A stretch of 31,101 bases of DNA, from NCBI GenBank assembly GCA_903934745.1, contig CAIZOZ010000280.1, positions 1 to 31,101 of the forward strand, read 5' to 3'. Source of the stretch: an uncultured cyanobacterium (GTDB lineage: Bacteria; Cyanobacteriota; Cyanobacteriia; PCC-6307; Cyanobiaceae). Position 1 is the stretch's first letter. Each line of letters opens with the position of its first letter. Under the pieces are notes generated by a model. That model was not told the origin of the DNA and made no database searches. It saw only the letters and a program-made list of their open reading frames with translations. This document shows, piece by piece, positions 1-7,035 of this stretch. Made by a program: the position numbers and the translations under genes.

Positions 1-212
1 CACCCCTGCTGGACGACCTGGTCAAGCCGATCCGTTCCTCCCTGCAGAGCGGCGATGACTTCACCCAGGCGATTGAAGGCAATGCCCGCTACGCCGCCAG
101 CCAGCTCACCAAACGCAGCAAGGTGCTGCTCGACGCCGAAGCCAGCGGCAAAGTGAAGATCAAGAGCGGCTTCTTTGATATCAAGAGCGGCGTCGTCAAG
201 ATTCTCGGCTGA
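1..212 (+). CDS. Beta-carbonic anhydrase, C-terminal fragment
   Basis: Only the last 69 codons are inside the window. The reading frame is set by the TGA at 210-212 and runs back open to the window edge. The visible peptide contains NARYAASQLTKRS followed by GKVKIKSGFFDIKSGVVKIL, which matches the typical C-terminal end of beta-carbonic anhydrases (a helix with asparagine-valine/alanine-arginine, then the strand ending in a YYD/FFD-LxxGxV pattern). The enzyme interconverts CO2 and bicarbonate. In cyanobacteria it serves carbon concentration or carboxysome-related carbon supply. The zinc ligands and active site lie outside the window, so activity and clade cannot be judged. There is no clear terminator after the stop; a weak 5-bp hairpin at 213-229 has no T-run. 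The family call rests on the C-terminal pattern alone. Confidence 0.72.
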   Translation, partial: PLLDDLVKPIRSSLQSGDDFTQAIEGNARYAASQLTKRSKVLLDAEASGKVKIKSGFFDIKSGVVKILG

Positions 213-703
213 TCACCACCAGAGGGTGAACCTTCGGGCGCCACTGGCAACCCTGACGGCCCGACACAGGCCTGAGCACCCTGGCGACAGCATGGGGCTC
301 AGGCCATTGGCTGGACAGGGAGCGACGGGAGCGTGGGGTTGCGCCACCAAACACCAGTCGTTTCCCACACCCGGCCTGACGCCGAGCTGCTCGGCCTGCG
401 GCGTCAACACAGCCAGTGCTGCAACCAGCCCCGGCTGATGTTGCTGAACTGGATGGTCGCCGCACTGCTGCTCAGTCAGATGGACAACCACGGCAACGGT
501 CTGGCTGTCGCCTGAGCGTCTCGAGTGAGATGTGGCGACAGTCAGGTCGCCGACAGGTTGGCCGCAGGGGGCAGATCTTGACGCCACCAAACAGACTGAA
601 GAGGGAGAAATCCCTATCAAGTCGCCAGCAAATAGTGCCGGGCCTACACAAGGAAAATAGGGGGCCGAATTCGTCCAGCGCAGAGCTGAGCCGAGCCGAA
701 CCA
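213..703. other. Gene-poor stretch, no supportable gene
   Basis: No open frame here has a recognisable domain. A minus-strand frame (213-704) begins with an ATG that overlaps the stop of the RHH gene (TGATG), but it uses many codons rare in this genome (ATA, AGA, CTA, GTA) and has no conserved motif. It is not annotated as a gene. Two mutually exclusive hairpins are visible at 378-405: GACGCCG (378-384) with CGGCGTC (399-405), and GCCGAG (381-386) with CTCGGC (390-395). Confidence 0.5.
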
Positions 704-973
704 TCAGCCTCCACTAAAATGACCATTTCCACGCACTTTATTATTTACTGCGTAGGACGCCATCCTACCGGTTGAATCGGATTGAGTTGGCGCCTTCACC
801 ACGGGCAAGTCAGCCGCATGCCGCAGAGAATCTTCAAGCAGAAAAGCACAGAGATTGGAAACCGACCTCCCCTCCTCCTCGGAGCGCGTCAGCAGCGCTT
901 CATGAACGTGGTAGCTGAGCGTGATGGTGATGCGTCGTGGCTGACGCTGCAGCAGCCGAAGTCGATCATTCAT
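704..973 (-). CDS. Small ribbon-helix-helix (CopG/Arc-like) DNA-binding protein
   Basis: This is an 89-residue protein. Residues 13-20 (RRITITLS) form a basic beta strand, followed by a helix (YHVHEALLTRSEEEGR) and SVSNLCAFLLEDSLR. This is the strand-helix-helix layout of MetJ/Arc/CopG dimers, which bind DNA through the paired strands. Such proteins are often antitoxins or plasmid/chromosomal repressors. The start ATG at 971-973 is supported by an AGGAG Shine-Dalgarno at 983-987 on the minus strand, with a 9-nt spacer. No toxin gene is recognisable on either side, so it looks like an orphan. From about residue 70 the codons become AT-rich (AAT AAT AAA, GTA, TTT AGT), unlike the first part. 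The tail may be a recent read-through extension of a shorter ancestral protein. The fold call is fairly firm; the function is unknown. Confidence 0.72.
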   Translation of the reverse strand: MNDRLRLLQRQPRRITITLSYHVHEALLTRSEEEGRSVSNLCAFLLEDSLRHAADLPVVKAPTQSDSTGRMASYAVNNKVRGNGHFSGG

Positions 974-982
974 TGTTGATAG

Positions 983-987
983 CTCCT
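983..987 (-). promoter_or_regulatory. Ribosome binding site of the RHH gene
   Basis: Read on the minus strand, the sequence before the start is AGGAG followed by nine bases and ATG. This is one of the few strong Shine-Dalgarno sites in the window. It decides the start of the small RHH gene and supports that the gene is translated. Confidence 0.6.
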
Positions 988-1860
988 AAAAGTTGCCGAA
1001 GACTGGGGGATAGGCCTTTGGAGATGACCTGAGAAAGCCCCAGGAACGCCGTACAGACACAGCGATTACGCGGCAATCTTAATCGCCCTGCCTGAATCTC
1101 AAGTGATGCAATCCAATGCATATCGGCATTACAATCTCGGCTTTGCGGGGCCTGCTCGGGGCCTGGAGCCAGGCACTGATGACATCTTCATGGACATAAG
1201 AGACCCTGAAAGACCCACTCCTGCTGCTACTCCTTCTCCCCGCGGAGCTGGCGGATGTCGTCCTCATTCGACGAACCGGCCCGCACTGCCAGCGCCGCGA
1301 GACAGCCAAGGGCCGCAGCGTTTGGCGATGGAGCCCGGAGGGCAGGCAAGCGAGCCATGGGATCAAGACAGGTAAACCTGCACCGAATCCTCCTGGCTGT
1401 TCCAACTCCTGAGGGCAAGCGACTGGCCTCAGCACCCTCGACTGGGGGCAAAACTGCCGGTGAATTTCAGGGGAGGCTCATCCCGCCCGCCGTGACAATC
1501 GGTAGCGATGATCACCTGATTAACCAGGGCACTGGGCTGCTCTGGCCCCGTCGATCGGGGAGCTGTTGAGCAGGGAGAGACATGCCAGTCCCACCAGGCC
1601 GCGCCGATCACTGCTACAGCTGGTGTCAATCCCTGGCAGGCGCGAGTCGAGCCTGGAAGGCATGGCCACGGATGGCGCTGGGGATGGGGCGTCGGTTCGA
1701 CTGCGTTCGATCGCCGCTGGACTGGGTTGCATGCTCGGCAATACCCCCTGCCATCACTGGGGCGTCATTGCCTTTAATGTTCCCTTGTACTGCCTTTCAA
1801 AGGCCACGTCGCGCCCACCCACACGCTGACAGAGACCGAACCCAGAGCCGCGGTGAATAC

Positions 1861-1898
1861 GTCGCCAATGATCATATTCTCCCCGAATTAATGGCGAC
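1861..1898. promoter_or_regulatory. Inverted repeat upstream of the LuxR-type gene
   Basis: GTCGCCA (1861-1867) is repeated inverted as TGGCGAC (1892-1898) with a 24-base, comparatively AT-rich spacer. It lies 58-95 bases before the start at 1956. The half-site spacing would fit a dimeric regulator binding on two helical turns, possibly autoregulation. That role is inferred from position only. Confidence 0.25.
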
Positions 1899-1955
1899 AA
1901 ACACTTATCGCAATGGGCCGAAACTTGGCGAGTCATTCCTGATGCGGTATCCGCG

Positions 1956-2672
1956 ATGAATTTGCTTGGCGAGATGCCCAGGCTCACGCGGCTGGTGGCC
2001 CCGTCGATCGGCTGGCTGCTCAGCAGTGAAATCCGCGCCAGTGCCGGCTTTGCCTCCTCCCGCAAGCTGCTGCTCTACTGCATCCATCAATCGCTGCTGA
2101 ACCGCCGGCGGGCGCGCTTCATGGTCACCACCGAAGCCGAAGCGATGGAGGGTCTGCGCAGCAGCCGACCCGGGCTGTTGATCGTCACCCCCAATCTCGA
2201 GCAAGGCGACGGCCTGGCCCTGGCGGAGCGGGCCCGCGCCGTGGTGCCGGACATCCGCACGATCATGCTCTGTGATCAGGATTCCGACGATCTGATCGTG
2301 GCCGGGCGCTCCGGCGTGGATGCCGTGATCTGCGAGCAGGAGTGCCTCACCGCCGATCAACAACTCCGCACCCTGATCATCACCCTCTCGCTGGGCCGGC
2401 GCTACCGATCCCCAGCGGTGATGGCCCGTCTCGATGGCGAGGATCAGGGCTGGCGTAACGCCACGCCGCCCCTGAGCACCCGGGAGCAGCAGCTGATTGA
2501 TCTGTGGGTGGAGGGCCTGGGCGATCGGGAGGTGGCCGATCGACTGGGGCTGAGCTACGGGACCGTGCGCACCTATGGCAAGACGGTGCGCCAGAAGCTG
2601 GGGGTGGGCACCCGGGCCCAGGTGGTGCTCAAAGCGTTGTCCCTGGGGCTGTCCCAGGTGACGGGCTTCTGA
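1956..2672 (+). CDS. LuxR-family regulator with degenerate receiver domain
   Basis: This 238-residue protein has a response-regulator-like layout. Residues about 28-150 resemble a receiver (alternating hydrophobic strands and helices, e.g. PGLLIVTPNLEQGDGLALAERAR). Residues about 173-235 are a LuxR/FixJ helix-turn-helix (LSTREQQLIDLWVEGLGDREVADRLGLS.. VRQKLGVGTRAQVVLKAL). In the receiver half, the strand that normally ends in the phosphorylated aspartate reads LLIVTPN, so threonine or proline stands where Asp is expected. The acidic pair near the N-terminus and the conserved lysine are not evident either. It probably works without phosphorylation, or senses another signal. The start ATG has no Shine-Dalgarno and sits right after a GCGG-TAT-CCGC hairpin (1944-1954); an alternative ATG is at 1974. 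It is monocistronic and convergent with gap. Confidence 0.85.
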   Translation: MNLLGEMPRLTRLVAPSIGWLLSSEIRASAGFASSRKLLLYCIHQSLLNRRRARFMVTTEAEAMEGLRSSRPGLLIVTPNLEQGDGLALAERARAVVPDIRTIMLCDQDSDDLIVAGRSGVDAVICEQECLTADQQLRTLIITLSLGRRYRSPAVMARLDGEDQGWRNATPPLSTREQQLIDLWVEGLGDREVADRLGLSYGTVRTYGKTVRQKLGVGTRAQVVLKALSLGLSQVTGF

Positions 2673-3040
2673 GGGGCTGCCCGCCAAGCTGGAACCACAC
2701 CGAATCCAGGTCGTAGACGTCCAGGGGGCGAGGGGGCGCACCAGATGAGGAAAGCTCCGCCCTGCGCCCGGCTGGCGGGCTGCCACCGCCAGCTCCATGG
2801 CCCGATCCCGCCGGCGTTGCGCTGAACCCCTGGACAACCTCACCCCGAGTGAGCCAACCCCGCCATGGCCAGCAGGCCGTTGCCCCGTGCCGTGCTTCTT
2901 CGGCTCCTGTGGGCTCCCCATCAAGAGCGGTGCTCTCCATACAAAAAGGCCGCCTGTTCGGCGGCCCTGGGCTGACGGCGGAACCCTGACGGCATGACCC
3001 GGGGCCCCAGCCAAAGCCAGGGCTCAGGCCCCACCGAAGA
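2673..3040. other. Convergent intergenic region between LuxR-type gene and gap
   Basis: This is 368 bp between two converging stop codons. It holds the intrinsic terminator of gap (2941-2966). The rest shows no gene, no clear terminator for the plus-strand regulator gene and no repeat that I can see. Confidence 0.5.
2941..2966 (-). terminator. Rho-independent terminator of gap
   Basis: Arms GGCCGCC (2948-2954) and GGCGGCC (2960-2966) pair perfectly around the 5-base loop TGTTC. On the minus strand the hairpin is followed by TTTTTGT (2947-2941). It lies about 75 bases after the gap stop. It is the clearest intrinsic terminator in the window and is oriented only for gap. Confidence 0.9.
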
Positions 3041-4063
3041 TCACTTCCAGTTCTTCGCCACCACTTCGGCCAGATCAACGACGCGCTGGCTGTAGCCCCA
3101 CTCGTTGTCGTACCAGGAGATCACTTTCACCATGTTGCCGTCCAGCACCAGGGTGAGATCGGCATCCACAATTGTGGACTCATCCGTGCCGGCGTGGTCG
3201 GTGGACACCAAGGGCAGATCGCAGTACTTGATGATGCCCTTCATGCCGTTCTCGGAGGCAGCCTTGAAGATGCTGTTCACCTCCTCGCGGGTGGTATCAC
3301 GGGCCACCTCAAGAACCATGTCCACCACCGACACGTTGGGGGTGGGCACCCGCAGGGCGATGCCATTGAGCTTGCCCTTCATCGGCGGGTACACCAGGGC
3401 CACAGCGGTGGCCGCACCGGTGGAGGTGGGCACGATGTTCACGGCAGCGGCGCGGGCGCGGCGCAGGTCACGGTGGGAGGCATCAAGGATGCGCTGGTCA
3501 CCCGTATAGCTGTGGGTGGTGGTCATCATGCCCTTCACGATCCCGAGGGATTGATCCAGCACTTTCACCAGGGGCGCCATGCAGTTGGTGGTGCAGCTGG
3601 CATTGCTGATGATGTCGAAATCGTCGTGGCGGTATTGGTCTGCGTTGACGCCCACCACGAAGGTGCCCACACCCTCGCCTTTGCCGGGGGCCGTGATCAA
3701 CACCTTGCGGGCTCCGGCCTCAAGGTGCTTGCCGGCACCTTTCTGATCGATGAAGACGCCGGTGGCCTCGATCACCAGGTCGACGCCCCACTCCTTCCAG
3801 GGGAGGTTGAGCGGGTTGCGATCGGAGAAGCACTTGATGTGCTTGCCATTGACAACGATCGTGTCCTCGGTGTGGCTCACCTCCGCATCGCGGATGTGGC
3901 CCAGCATGGTGTCGTACTGGAGCAGGTGGGCGTTGGTGCGGGGATCGGAGGTGTCGTTCAGACCCACCACCTCGAGGCCGGTGTTGGCTCCGCGACTCAG
4001 CCAGCAACGCATGAAATTACGACCGATCCGACCGAATCCATTGATCGCAACTTTCAAGGTCAT
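3041..4063 (-). CDS. gap2: Glyceraldehyde-3-phosphate dehydrogenase (Gap2-type)
   Basis: This 340-residue protein has the normal family length. The N-terminus KVAINGFGRIGRNFMR is the Rossmann nucleotide-binding motif. ASCTTNC at 155-161 carries the catalytic cysteine (C157). The following TTTHSYTGDQ carries the general-base histidine, and SWYDNEWGYS near the C-terminus is family-typical. The enzyme reversibly converts 1,3-bisphosphoglycerate to glyceraldehyde 3-phosphate. In cyanobacteria the Gap2 form uses NADPH or NADH and serves the Calvin cycle and gluconeogenesis; assignment to Gap2 is by overall resemblance. The gene stands alone, divergent from murC. It has a candidate -10 box (TATGAT, 4109-4114), an inverted repeat over the -35 region and a strong terminator, so it is probably a single-gene transcript. 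Confidence 0.97.
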   Translation of the reverse strand: MTLKVAINGFGRIGRNFMRCWLSRGANTGLEVVGLNDTSDPRTNAHLLQYDTMLGHIRDAEVSHTEDTIVVNGKHIKCFSDRNPLNLPWKEWGVDLVIEATGVFIDQKGAGKHLEAGARKVLITAPGKGEGVGTFVVGVNADQYRHDDFDIISNASCTTNCMAPLVKVLDQSLGIVKGMMTTTHSYTGDQRILDASHRDLRRARAAAVNIVPTSTGAATAVALVYPPMKGKLNGIALRVPTPNVSVVDMVLEVARDTTREEVNSIFKAASENGMKGIIKYCDLPLVSTDHAGTDESTIVDADLTLVLDGNMVKVISWYDNEWGYSQRVVDLAEVVAKNWK

Positions 4064-4108
4064 GGCGTGAAGCGGCGAGATCCGCTAGCAAGGGTGATTC
4101 GGCCGCAA

Positions 4109-4114
4109 ATCATA
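4109..4114 (-). promoter_or_regulatory. Candidate -10 element of gap
   Basis: On the minus strand this reads TATGAT, close to the sigma-70 consensus, and lies 45 bases before the gap start codon. No consensus -35 is visible 17 bases upstream. That position is occupied by one arm of a perfect inverted repeat (4127-4150), suggesting regulator-dependent transcription. Confidence 0.45.
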
Positions 4115-4126
4115 CAGAAATCCCGG

Positions 4127-4150
4127 CCCAGGCCTGCCGCAGGGCCTGGG
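4127..4150. promoter_or_regulatory. Perfect 8-bp inverted repeat in the gap/murC divergent region
   Basis: CCCAGGCC (4127-4134) and GGCCTGGG (4143-4150) are exact inverted copies around an 8-base spacer. The element covers where the gap -35 box would be and lies 46 bases before the first murC start candidate (4196). No T-run follows, so it does not look like a terminator. A role as operator for a dimeric regulator, or as an RNA hairpin in a murC leader, is inferred. Confidence 0.4.
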
Positions 4151-4195
4151 ACAGAGGGTGCTGGCGGCCAAAGCGACGCAACTCGTAAAGCACCG

Positions 4196-5674
4196 ATGGA
4201 CCGTCCAGCCCTATTTTCACTGGGTCAGGAGTCGCCCCCGAAAGTCCCGATGCTCGATCGCCTCCAACCGGTCCATTTCATTGGCGTCGGAGGCATCGGT
4301 ATGTCCGCTCTGGCTGGGATCCTGGCGACCCGGGGCTACAGCGTCAGCGGTTCCGATCCCCGCTGCACCCCGGTGGTGGAAGCCCTGAAACTCAAGGGTG
4401 TGCGCGTTTTTCACGAGCAGACGGCCGCCACGATCCGGGCGGTCCAGACCGCCGGCGCCGCCCCCCTGGTGGTGATCAGCTCCGCCGTTCCCGACACCAA
4501 TGGCGAGTTGATCGAAGCGCGGCGGCTCGGCCTGGCGGTGGTGCATCGCTCCGACGTGCTCGCCGACCTGATCAACGCCCAGCCCTCGATTGCCGTCGCC
4601 GGCAGCCACGGCAAAACCACCACCAGCACCCTGATCGCCACCCTGCTGGAAGCCACCGACCAGGACCCCACCGCCGTGATCGGCGGCATCGTGCCCGCCT
4701 TCGCCAGCAATGGTCGCCATGGCGAAGGTCCCCTGCTGGTGGCCGAAGCCGATGAATCGGACGGCTCCCTGGTGAAATTCAAGGCCAAGCTGGGCATTCT
4801 CACCAACATCGAGCTCGATCACACCGATCACTACCCGAATCTCGACGCCCTGATCCACACCCTGCAGCGCTTCGCCGACGGCTCCGGCCGCCTGCTGGCC
4901 AACCGCGACTGCCCGGTGCTGCGGCAGCACTTCAAGGCCGACAGCTGGTGGTCCACCGAGGCCGCCGACGGCGTGAACTTCGCCGCCATCGCCCAGGAGG
5001 AACGGGGCGACGGCACCCTCGCCGACTACTACGAAGACGGCCTCCTGCTGGGCAGCCTCAGCCTGCCCCTGCCGGGTCGCCACAACCTCAGCAACGCCCT
5101 GGCTGCCATCGCCGCCTGCCGCCTTGAGGGGGTGCCCTTCGCCGCCCTGCAGCAGGCCCTCTCCCAGTTGCGTCCCCCTGGCCGCCGCTTCGACTGCCGC
5201 GGCATCTGGCAGGGGCGCATCGTGGTGGATGACTACGCCCACCATCCCAGTGAAGTGGCCGCCACCTTGAGCATGGCGCGCTTGATGGTGAGCAGCGGTC
5301 GTAGCCCCCTGCCCAAGCCCCCCCAGCGCCTGGTGGCCGTGTTCCAGCCCCATCGCTACAGCCGCACCGCCCAGTTCCTGCAAGGCTTTGCCGCGGCTCT
5401 GACCCAGGCCGATCTGCTGTTCGTCGCTCCCCTCTACAGCGCCGGCGAGGCCCCGATCGCCGGCATCTCCAGCGCCGCCCTGGCCCAGGCCGTGCGCGCG
5501 CTGGCACCCGATCTGGAGGTGCTGGAAGCCCAGAACCTCGACCATCTCGCCCGCCAGATCGCTGCCAGCAGCAGTCCTGGCGACCTGGTGCTGGCCATGG
5601 GGGCCGGCGACGTCAATGGCCTCTGGGAGCGCCTGGAAGCCCTGGGCGATCGGCCCATGGCCCTGGCGGCCTGA
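4196..5674 (+). CDS. murC: UDP-N-acetylmuramate--L-alanine ligase
   Basis: MurC adds L-alanine to UDP-N-acetylmuramic acid using ATP, the first peptide step of peptidoglycan synthesis in the cytoplasm. The sequence shows the N-terminal HFIGVGGIGMSALAGIL nucleotide-binding motif (about 27-43), the Mur ligase P-loop GSHGKTTT (about 136-143), EADESDGS in the central domain, and DDYAHHPSEV at the start of the C-terminal domain. From 4196 it is 492 residues. A second in-frame ATG at 4250 would give 474 residues and fits family length and homology better, since the Rossmann motif then starts about nine residues in. Neither ATG has a well-spaced Shine-Dalgarno (an AGGAG ends 19 bases before 4250). 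The stop abuts the murB start with no gap. The first gene of a murC-murB-ebfC run. Confidence 0.95.
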   Translation: MDRPALFSLGQESPPKVPMLDRLQPVHFIGVGGIGMSALAGILATRGYSVSGSDPRCTPVVEALKLKGVRVFHEQTAATIRAVQTAGAAPLVVISSAVPDTNGELIEARRLGLAVVHRSDVLADLINAQPSIAVAGSHGKTTTSTLIATLLEATDQDPTAVIGGIVPAFASNGRHGEGPLLVAEADESDGSLVKFKAKLGILTNIELDHTDHYPNLDALIHTLQRFADGSGRLLANRDCPVLRQHFKADSWWSTEAADGVNFAAIAQEERGDGTLADYYEDGLLLGSLSLPLPGRHNLSNALAAIAACRLEGVPFAALQQALSQLRPPGRRFDCRGIWQGRIVVDDYAHHPSEVAATLSMARLMVSSGRSPLPKPPQRLVAVFQPHRYSRTAQFLQGFAAALTQADLLFVAPLYSAGEAPIAGISSAALAQAVRALAPDLEVLEAQNLDHLARQIAASSSPGDLVLAMGAGDVNGLWERLEALGDRPMALAA

Positions 5675-6607
5675 ATGGCGGCCCAGCCCACAACCCAGCC
5701 CATCGGGGTGCGGCGGAGCGTCTGCCTTCAGGGGTTCACCACCTGGAAAGTGGGCGGCCCCGCCGAATGGTTCGCCGAACCCGGCAGCCAGGCGGAGCTG
5801 ATCCGACTCGCCGCCTGGGCCACCAGCGCCGGCCTGCCCTGGCGCTGCATCGGTGCCGGCTCCAACCTGCTGATCGCCGATGGCGGCCTCGCCGGCCTCA
5901 CCCTTTGCAATCGACGGCTGCAGGGCAGTCACAGCGACAGTCAGGACGGCTGGGTGGAGGCGGAAGCCGGCGAACCGATTCCCACCCTGGCCCGCAAAGC
6001 GGCCAAGGCCGGTTTACACGGCCTGGAATGGGCCGTGGGCATCCCCGGCACCGTGGGTGGCGCGGTGGTGATGAATGCCGGCGCCCAGGGCGGCTGCACG
6101 GCGGACTGGCTGCATTCGGTGCGTCTGCTGGACCCGAGCCGGCCCGATCAACCCTTCAGCCTCGAGGCGCGGGACCTGGACTTCGCCTACCGGCACAGCC
6201 GGCTGCAGGCGGAGCCCCTGGTGGTGCTCTCGGCCCGCTTCCGGCTGGCGGCCGGCCACGACCCGGCCGAGATCACCGCCCGCACCAGCGCCAACCTGCA
6301 CAGCCGCACCAGCACCCAGCCCTATCAGCAACCCAGCTGCGGCTCTGTTTTCCGCAACCCCGAGCCCCGCAAGGCCGGCCAATTGATTGAAGCCCTGGGG
6401 CTCAAGGGGCTGAGTGTCGGCGGCGCCCAGGTGTCAGCGCTGCATGCCAACTTCATCGTCAACACCGGCAACGCCCAGGCCAGCGACATCGACGCCCTGA
6501 TCCTGCTGGTGCAGGAGCGGGTGCACCGCGAACACGGCATCACCCTGCACACCGAAGTGAAGCGCCTCGGTTTCGAGGGGCTCGATGTCCTGCGGCCGGG
6601 GCCCTAG
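5675..6607 (+). CDS. murB: UDP-N-acetylenolpyruvoylglucosamine reductase
   Basis: MurB is a cytoplasmic flavoenzyme (FAD, NADPH) that makes UDP-N-acetylmuramate, the substrate of MurC encoded just upstream. Its 310 residues fit the type II MurB family. The FAD-binding part has FTTWKVGGPAEW (21-32), GAGSNLLIADGG (60-71) and GIPGTVGGAVVMNAGA (122-137). SCGSVFRNP (221-229) carries the catalytic serine S224. ALHANFIVN and the final TEVKRLGF close the C-terminal domain. The ATG directly follows the TGA of murC (TGAATG), so translation is probably coupled. The stop TAG at 6605-6607 falls inside a TAGCCT sequence that could be a -10 box for ebfC. Confidence 0.96.
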   Translation: MAAQPTTQPIGVRRSVCLQGFTTWKVGGPAEWFAEPGSQAELIRLAAWATSAGLPWRCIGAGSNLLIADGGLAGLTLCNRRLQGSHSDSQDGWVEAEAGEPIPTLARKAAKAGLHGLEWAVGIPGTVGGAVVMNAGAQGGCTADWLHSVRLLDPSRPDQPFSLEARDLDFAYRHSRLQAEPLVVLSARFRLAAGHDPAEITARTSANLHSRTSTQPYQQPSCGSVFRNPEPRKAGQLIEALGLKGLSVGGAQVSALHANFIVNTGNAQASDIDALILLVQERVHREHGITLHTEVKRLGFEGLDVLRPGP

Positions 6608-6634
6608 CCTGCGCCAGCACTCCACGACAGCGGC

Positions 6635-6976
6635 ATGGCTGGCTTCGGTCTCCCCAACTTCGGTCAGCTCACCGAAGCCTTCCGCAAGGCCCAGCAGATC
6701 CAGCAGGACGCTCAGAAACTGCAGGAGGAGCTCGATGCCATGGAGCTGGAGGGCAAAAGTGCCGATGGCCTGGTCAGCATCTGGCTCTCCGGCAATCAAC
6801 AACCCCTGCGGGTGGAAGTGGCCGCCGAACTGCTGAACGGCAGCAGCGAAGCGGCCGAAGCCGCCATCCTCGAAGCTCTGCGCAACGCCTACGAGCTCTC
6901 CACCGGCACGATGCGGGAGCGGATGGAAGTGCTCACTGGCGGCCTCGATCTCAACCTGCCCGGCCTGGGAGGCTGA
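6635..6976 (+). CDS. ebfC: YbaB/EbfC family nucleoid-associated protein
   Basis: This 113-residue protein is the usual YbaB/EbfC size. The N-terminus has the long helix FRKAQQIQQDAQKLQEELDAMELEG. It is followed by the strand region VSIWLSGNQQPLRVEVAAELL and a second helix SSEAAEAAILEALRNAYELS. Family members form tweezer-like dimers that bind DNA without strong sequence preference and influence nucleoid structure. The gene follows murB after 27 bases on the same strand. No clear Shine-Dalgarno precedes the ATG. A TAGCCT at 6605-6610 could give it its own promoter. It is convergent with rsgA, 59 bases away, with no obvious terminator between. Confidence 0.92.
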   Translation: MAGFGLPNFGQLTEAFRKAQQIQQDAQKLQEELDAMELEGKSADGLVSIWLSGNQQPLRVEVAAELLNGSSEAAEAAILEALRNAYELSTGTMRERMEVLTGGLDLNLPGLGG

Positions 6977-7035
6977 ATGTCGGGGCCTGTCGGGGCCTTG
7001 GCGCGCTCTGCACCGGCCCTGGATCCAGCCCCGTT

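Larger units (their letters stand above)
974..1955. other. Long intergenic region without a supportable gene
   Basis: This is about 980 bp between the RHH gene and the LuxR-type gene. Several frames of 60-125 codons are open, as expected in GC-rich DNA, but none shows a domain, signal peptide or good ribosome site. A 43-codon minus-strand frame ending at 1227 has a plausible charged tail (SSNEDDIRQLRGEKE) but no recognised family. Small inverted repeats occur at 1161-1174 (GCCTGG-AG-CCAGGC) and 1546-1560 (CCCCG-TCGAT-CGGGG). Neither is followed by a T-run. The region upstream of 1956 should carry the promoter of the LuxR-type gene. Confidence 0.5.

Noticed and set aside
213..704. Minus-strand frame of 163 codons starting on the RHH stop (TGATG), a possible toxin partner
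   Set aside because: Uses many rare codons (ATA, AGA, CTA, GTA), has no domain-like pattern, and its composition fits non-coding DNA.
1227..1358. Minus-strand frame of about 43 codons ending SSNEDDIRQLRGEKE
   Set aside because: No ribosome site, no recognised family and a low-complexity N-terminal half; left as a possibility inside the intergenic entry.
3194..4195. N-terminal extension of the murC frame across the gap gene
   Set aside because: The frame is open only because it is antisense to gap; the encoded Gly/His-rich sequence has no MurC features.
4217..5932. 571-codon open frame antisense to murC
   Set aside because: Shadow of a GC-rich gene; the sense frame is clearly MurC, and the antisense product is Gly/Ala/Gln/His-rich without motifs.
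6980..6998. Direct repeat TCGGGGCCT twice after ebfC as an attachment site or terminator
   Set aside because: Two 9-bp direct copies one base apart do not form a hairpin and no mobile gene is nearby.
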